From an uncultured Chloroflexales bacterium (GTDB lineage: Bacteria; Chloroflexota; Chloroflexia; Chloroflexales; Chloroflexaceae): a stretch of DNA of 58,581 nt. The stretch is from the NCBI GenBank assembly GCA_937925925.1, contig CALANA010000040.1:1-58581 (forward strand), written 5' to 3'. Below the pieces are notes generated by a model. It had not been told where the DNA came from, did not search any database, and worked only from the letters and a program-made list of their open reading frames with translations. Below are positions 55,372 through 58,581 of this stretch, piece by piece. Each line of letters starts with the position of its first letter. Positions within the stretch are counted from its first letter, which is position 1. The translations under genes were made by a program, and so were the position numbers.

Positions 55372-55572
55372 GGGAGCGAGTTGCCCATGACCCTATGCAC
55401 GTTCGGATGCGTCGGGTGTGCTATGCACACCTGGGAGCGAGGGCAGGACACCCTCCATCACGGAGACGAGGGCAAGTTGCCCTCGCTCTCAGGAGAAAAG
55501 GGAACAGGTGGCTTGAGCAGGCGACGCGGGCCGTCCAGGGGACTCGCTCCCAGGAGAAAAGGGAACAGTTAC
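55372..55572. repeat. Family 3 repeat (CCTGGGAG / CTCCCAGGAGAAAAGGG), compound copy
   Basis: Contains GCTATGCACACCTGGGAGCG twice (about 55368 and 55422) and CAGGAGAAAAGGGAACAG twice (about 55490 and 55553), facing each other as inverted ends. It matches the single copy at 31455-31541. No coding capacity. Confidence 0.7.
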
Positions 55573-55747
55573 CTTTCAAGATGTACGCGGCTAACCGGTA
55601 ATATGCGCTTTGTGTATTCGTGGCTCTATTCGCAGATAGCTGCCTTGACCGGTAGTACAACAATGTTCACTATAGCAATCCTACATGACATGAGTTGTGA
55701 AGACCGGAGTCCAGGCTTGACGCTGGGAGCGCTCCTTCCAGGCTGAA

Positions 55748-56239
55748 GCCTGGACGCCACGGTTATAACTGCAATAGGCTTGCAACCGTCCAGGCTGAAG
55801 CCTGGACGCCACGGCTCCCACACGATGGTCATCTTGAGCAAGACCGCCGATGCAACCGTCCAGGCTGATGGTTGTTGCATAGATATTCCGCTCTGCGCCT
55901 CCCCGCCCGGCGGCTGAACCCGCGGGCTACGGGATGCGAAGCCCGCCTGCGCGGGCTGGAGCGGGGCATACCGGATGCATGACGCAAACGCCATTAGCCT
56001 GGACGGGGCGGAGTCCCGGCTTGAGCCGGGCCGGGGCGCTCTCCGGCGCAGGATCTGCGCCGGAGATCCGGCTGATGGTTGTTGCATAGATATTCCGCTC
56101 TGCCCCTCCCCGCCCGGCGGCTGAACCCGCGGGCTACGGGATGCGAAGCCCGCCTGCGCGGGCTGGAGCGGGACATACCGGATGCATGACGCAAACGCCA
56201 TTAGCCTGGACGCCACGGTTATAACTGCAATAGGCTTGC
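55748..56239. repeat. Composite repeat: 36-bp direct repeats enclosing a duplicated 143-bp unit
   Basis: A 36-bp sequence beginning GCCTGGACGCCACGG occurs identically at 55748-55783 and 56204-56239. Between them a 143-bp G+C-rich unit occurs at 55863-56005 and again at 56070-56212 with two mismatches. The unit contains the palindrome AGCCCGCCTGCGCGGGCT. Copies of CCAGGCTGAAGCCTGG lie just before. The long minus-strand open frame here only mirrors the repeats. Confidence 0.85.
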
Positions 56240-56288
56240 TATATCGTATCCTTACCTATAAGCAAGCCCCGCTAATCAAGAGCAGCCA

Positions 56289-57158
56289 TTACGACCAGCG
56301 TGCTGCCCGCCATGCGGCGGCGGCATATCGCCCATGTGGATCGAGCGCTTCACTGAGGCGAAAGTGGTGATGAGCCGCTTCGGTGTCGCCCACCGTCCGG
56401 CGTAGCTCACCCAGATAGTAGTGTAATCCTGCCTGTTGCGGTGCAGTACAATGTGTCAGCAGTGCCTCAATGCCAACCAGTGCTAGCTGGGCTTCGGCCA
56501 GGCGGCGTTGATCAACCAGGAACGCCGCCAGCGTGCAGCGTAGCGCTGCCTCATCGATGGGGGTCGGCGTGGCACGTAGTCCCATGCGCAGGTGGGTTTC
56601 GATCACCTCATCCGCTTCGCCCATCTGTTGCGCGGCATGCGCCAGGTGCAAATAGGCTGCCGCACAGCCAGGATCGAGCAGTATCGCCCGCGTCGCTTCG
56701 CAATAGGCTTCGGCACCCCGATCCATTTCCAGCAAAACGCCACTGCGGGCGACATGCAAGGTGGCCTGACCGGGATAGAACGCAATCGCCTGACACAATG
56801 CAGGTTCCGCCTCGGCCATGCGACCCTGGGCCATCAAAATTGCACCGCGCAAAGCCAGGGCATCGGCGGAGTAGGGATAGAGCCACAGGGCCAGTTGCAC
56901 CAGTTGTTCGGCGCGATCATAGCGGGCATGCTGCAAGGCTCGTCGGGCACTCAGTATCAGGGCAGTACGACACCCAAACCAGGCCACAATCGCCAGGCCA
57001 ACCAAGGTGGTAAACACTGAGCCGTCCAGGGTCAGATGCAAGCAGATCAGCGCCAGGAGCAGAATGGCTTCTGGTACCAGCAACAATTGCTGCCTGATCC
57101 AGACAAACATCCAGGCCCATTTCCACGTGTTCGGCGTAATCGATGAATAACTTGACAT
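56289..57158 (-). CDS. Membrane-anchored TPR protein
   Basis: A 289-aa protein: an N-terminal polar stretch, two transmembrane helices (about 25-65; LLLVPEAILLLALICLHL and VFTTLVGLAIVAWFG), then TPR-type helix pairs to the end (AEQLVQLALWLYPYSADALA, GRMAEAEPALCQAIAFYPGQ, AEAYCEATRAILLDPGCAAA). It probably serves as a protein-protein interaction platform on the cytoplasmic face. AAGGA before the ATG at 57158 gives the start; the frame extends 14 codons further, but those codons run into a family 2 repeat. Confidence 0.85.
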   Translation of the reverse strand: MSSYSSITPNTWKWAWMFVWIRQQLLLVPEAILLLALICLHLTLDGSVFTTLVGLAIVAWFGCRTALILSARRALQHARYDRAEQLVQLALWLYPYSADALALRGAILMAQGRMAEAEPALCQAIAFYPGQATLHVARSGVLLEMDRGAEAYCEATRAILLDPGCAAAYLHLAHAAQQMGEADEVIETHLRMGLRATPTPIDEAALRCTLAAFLVDQRRLAEAQLALVGIEALLTHCTAPQQAGLHYYLGELRRTVGDTEAAHHHFRLSEALDPHGRYAAAAWRAARWS

Positions 57159-57197
57159 AATTTTTCCTTGCTCCAGATGCGTATGTCCTGTGAATAA

Positions 57198-57378
57198 CAC
57201 GAGTTACGCAGTTGCTCAAACACAACGTCTTTTCCGCCTGCGGCAGCCTGCGGCAGCGTGGAAGAAACGCTCTTTTCTCTCCAAATTTTCGCCGTAGGCG
57301 GAAATTGGTAGGAGAGAGTCTTTTCTAAGCGGCCGCAGGCGAAAAGCGCATGGGCTTCAAGCCACCGCGTACCTCATG
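57198..57378. repeat. Family 2 MITE-like repeat
   Basis: The ends CACGAGTTACGCA (57198) and CGCGTACCTCATG (to 57378) form an imperfect inverted repeat. The flanks TGAATAA and TCAATAA match at 6 of 7. The interior has GTCTTTTCCGCCTGCGGCAG and CGCCGTAGGCGGAAATT stems like the 28393 copy. It lies between the TPR and PspC genes. Confidence 0.78.
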
Positions 57379-57673
57379 TCAATAAGAGGATTTACGCGGT
57401 CGCGTCCCGGACGCTGCAGTGTCGGGCGACGGCGGCGCACCCACCGCCGGTGCGGCTGGTGCGTCAGCCCGCGCAGGCGGGCTTCGTTCCCGCGTCGCCC
57501 GCCCGTTCACGGGCCGGGCGATCCTTACATTTGTTACTCTTTGAGTATAGTGGAAGGGTGTGTCAACGAGCGTCACAAGTCAAGAGCTTACTCTGGTTAA
57601 CGCAACAATTGGGTGACACAAACCGTCCTATAGTCAGCAGTGATATAGGAGAGTGAGAAATCAGGAGCAGGGC
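57379..57673. other. G+C-rich remnant and leader upstream of the PspC gene
   Basis: AGGATTTACGCGG (57387) resembles another family 2 end. AGCCCGCGCAGGCGGGCTTC (about 57468) resembles the 55863 unit. TTACAT and TATAGT (about 57524, 57545) with 15 nt between are a poor promoter candidate. No gene is supported. Confidence 0.4.
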
Positions 57674-58336
57674 ATGCAATCACGTTTGACACGCAGTCGC
57701 ACAGATAAATTTATTGCCGGAGTTTGCGGCGGATTAAGCGCCTATTTTAATGTTGATCCGGTTATTGTGCGTTTAATTTTTGTGTTAGCCACCTTTGTCA
57801 ATGGGGCTGGAATCCCAATCTATCTCTTGCTCTGGTTGATTGTGCCCAGAGATACGACTAGCCTGCCGGGAAGCTATCAACACATTCCACCGCATGGGCC
57901 GCAGCGTTCCCAGCAAGCAGCACCCTCGATTGACGAGTCATATCCCTCTCGGACGAGAGCAGCAGCGCCGGCCAGAGCCGTCCAACAACAACGGCCTGGC
58001 GGTTCCGGTGGCTTTAGTCAGTCACCGCCACCACCTGGGGTCTATCAATTTGACCCGCTGACCGGTCAGCCGTTGGAGCCGCCGCCGATGATGGGTGAGA
58101 CGATAAATCTACGCGAAATCCCACCTGATGCACCGGAGCAGATCCGGTCAACGCCGTCTATGTCGTCGGCCTATACACCAGCAACGCCGCGCCGTAGAAA
58201 CTGGCGGACACTGGGTATCATCCTGGTGGGTGTAGGCGGATTGATTTTGTTGGAGCAAATGGGGATCACGATGAATCTCATGTTTCCCATTCTGTTGATC
58301 ATCGCCGGTATTATTTTACTCAAGCGGCGTATGTAG
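57674..58336 (+). CDS. PspC-domain membrane protein
   Basis: A 220-aa protein. A PspC domain (about 5-65) has KFIAGVCGGLSAYFNVDPVI, VRLIFVLATF and IYLLLWLIVP. A Pro/Gln-rich central region of about 100 residues follows. Two C-terminal hydrophobic segments (LGIILVGVGGLILLEQMG, MFPILLIIAGIILLKRR) are of the LiaF-like type. It is probably linked to envelope-stress signalling; no phage-shock partners are adjacent. AGGAG 6 nt before the ATG at 57674 is preferred over the GTG seven codons upstream, whose Shine-Dalgarno is too close. Confidence 0.88.
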   Translation: MQSRLTRSRTDKFIAGVCGGLSAYFNVDPVIVRLIFVLATFVNGAGIPIYLLLWLIVPRDTTSLPGSYQHIPPHGPQRSQQAAPSIDESYPSRTRAAAPARAVQQQRPGGSGGFSQSPPPPGVYQFDPLTGQPLEPPPMMGETINLREIPPDAPEQIRSTPSMSSAYTPATPRRRNWRTLGIILVGVGGLILLEQMGITMNLMFPILLIIAGIILLKRRM

Positions 58337-58388
58337 CCCTCGATCAAGCGCCTGAGCGTTCGAGCGCCTGAACGCTTGAACGCTTCAC

Positions 58389-58581
58389 CGCTCGAACGCT
58401 TGAACGCTTCACCGCTCGAACGCTTGAACGCTTCACCGCTCGAACGCTTGAACGCTTCACTGCTCGAACGCTTGAACGCTTCACCGCTCGAACGCTTGAA
58501 CGCTTCACCGCTCGAACGCTTGAACGCTTCACCGCTCGAACGCTTGAACGCTTCACCGCTCGAACGCTTGAACGCTTCACC
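58389..58581. repeat. 24-bp tandem repeat array, runs off the window
   Basis: Eight head-to-tail units of CGCTCGAA-CGCTTGAA-CGCTTCAC (24 bp, itself three related 8-mers), starting about 50 bp after the PspC stop, with degenerate units from 58345. Only one unit varies (C to T at 58461). Since 24 is divisible by three, every frame without a stop stays open, so open frames here are not evidence for a gene. Confidence 0.92.

Noticed and set aside
55626..56216. 196-codon minus-strand open frame with internal protein repeats
   Set aside because: It lies wholly in the G+C-rich direct repeats; the repeated residues reflect the 143-bp DNA duplication and the GCCCGCCTGCGCGGGCT palindrome, and there is no Shine-Dalgarno.
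57159..57200. 14-codon N-terminal extension of the TPR protein
   Set aside because: It runs into a family 2 repeat and the Shine-Dalgarno points to the ATG at 57158.
58344..58580. Repetitive 78-codon frame and possible CRISPR array
   Set aside because: A 24-bp tandem repeat has all stop-free frames open; units are contiguous with no spacers, so it is neither a supported gene nor a CRISPR array.

Overview
The window is about 58.6 kb of bacterial chromosome at roughly 55% G+C. The gene content fits a filamentous anoxygenic phototroph-type Chloroflexota (Chloroflexus and relatives): many lipoproteins, VWA and TPR proteins, Ser/Thr-kinase-like proteins, and intergenic spaces packed with short palindromic repeats. 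This assignment is inference from overall character; there is no rRNA or other marker gene here. I see no tRNA, rRNA, CRISPR array or intact insertion sequence.

Layout. (1) 0-10 kb: a TolB-like propeller lipoprotein and a membrane-anchored parvulin foldase, then a 1942-codon bacterial alpha-2-macroglobulin that has lost its thioester cysteine. (2) 10-16.7 kb: a strong promoter and a SAM-I riboswitch with its terminator precede mtnA, a core-MetE-like gene, a PfkB (probably adenosine) kinase, ahcY, a small membrane protein and metK. This is a SAM-controlled methionine/SAM salvage unit. (3) 16.7-20.2 kb, minus strand: a GNAT acetyltransferase coupled to a Sir2 deacylase, and a pseudokinase with an SH3b domain. 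(4) 20.8-24.9 kb: a PqqD-like/M50 protease/double cNMP-domain fusion, and greA. (5) 25.6-31.3 kb: phosphohexomutase, a second mutase with both catalytic motifs destroyed, a membrane-anchored YvcK/CofD-like protein, and an alternative GlmU-like protein. This looks like a nucleotide-sugar cluster and is my best candidate for an undescribed system. (6) 31.3-32.3 kb: debris, including a frameshifted DUF4351/Rpn-type gene. (7) 32.3-36.9 kb: a complete general amino-acid ABC transporter (aapJQMP type). (8) 37-46.4 kb: orphan HisKA_2 sensor kinase, an unknown protein, ilvD, a divergent prolyl-tRNA synthetase, a PH-like membrane protein, and two lipoproteins (YtkA-like and thioredoxin-like). (9) 46.9-57.2 kb, minus strand: a TPR/pseudokinase/VWA fusion, a solitary C5-cytosine methyltransferase with a probably broken 3' end, an ArsR-SulP pair whose SulP carries STAS and four CBS domains, and a TPR membrane protein. 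(10) 57.2-58.6 kb: a PspC protein followed by a 24-bp tandem repeat that runs off the end.

Two mobile-looking repeat families recur between genes. Family 1 has arms with GGTAT-type ends and a core with GTCTCGTT ends; about ten copies or fragments occur. Family 2 has ends like AGGACGTACGCG, and one copy is flanked by a perfect 8-bp duplication, so it is very probably a MITE. Several starts differ from the longest possible frame because a Shine-Dalgarno sequence points to a downstream GTG or ATG; these are noted per gene.
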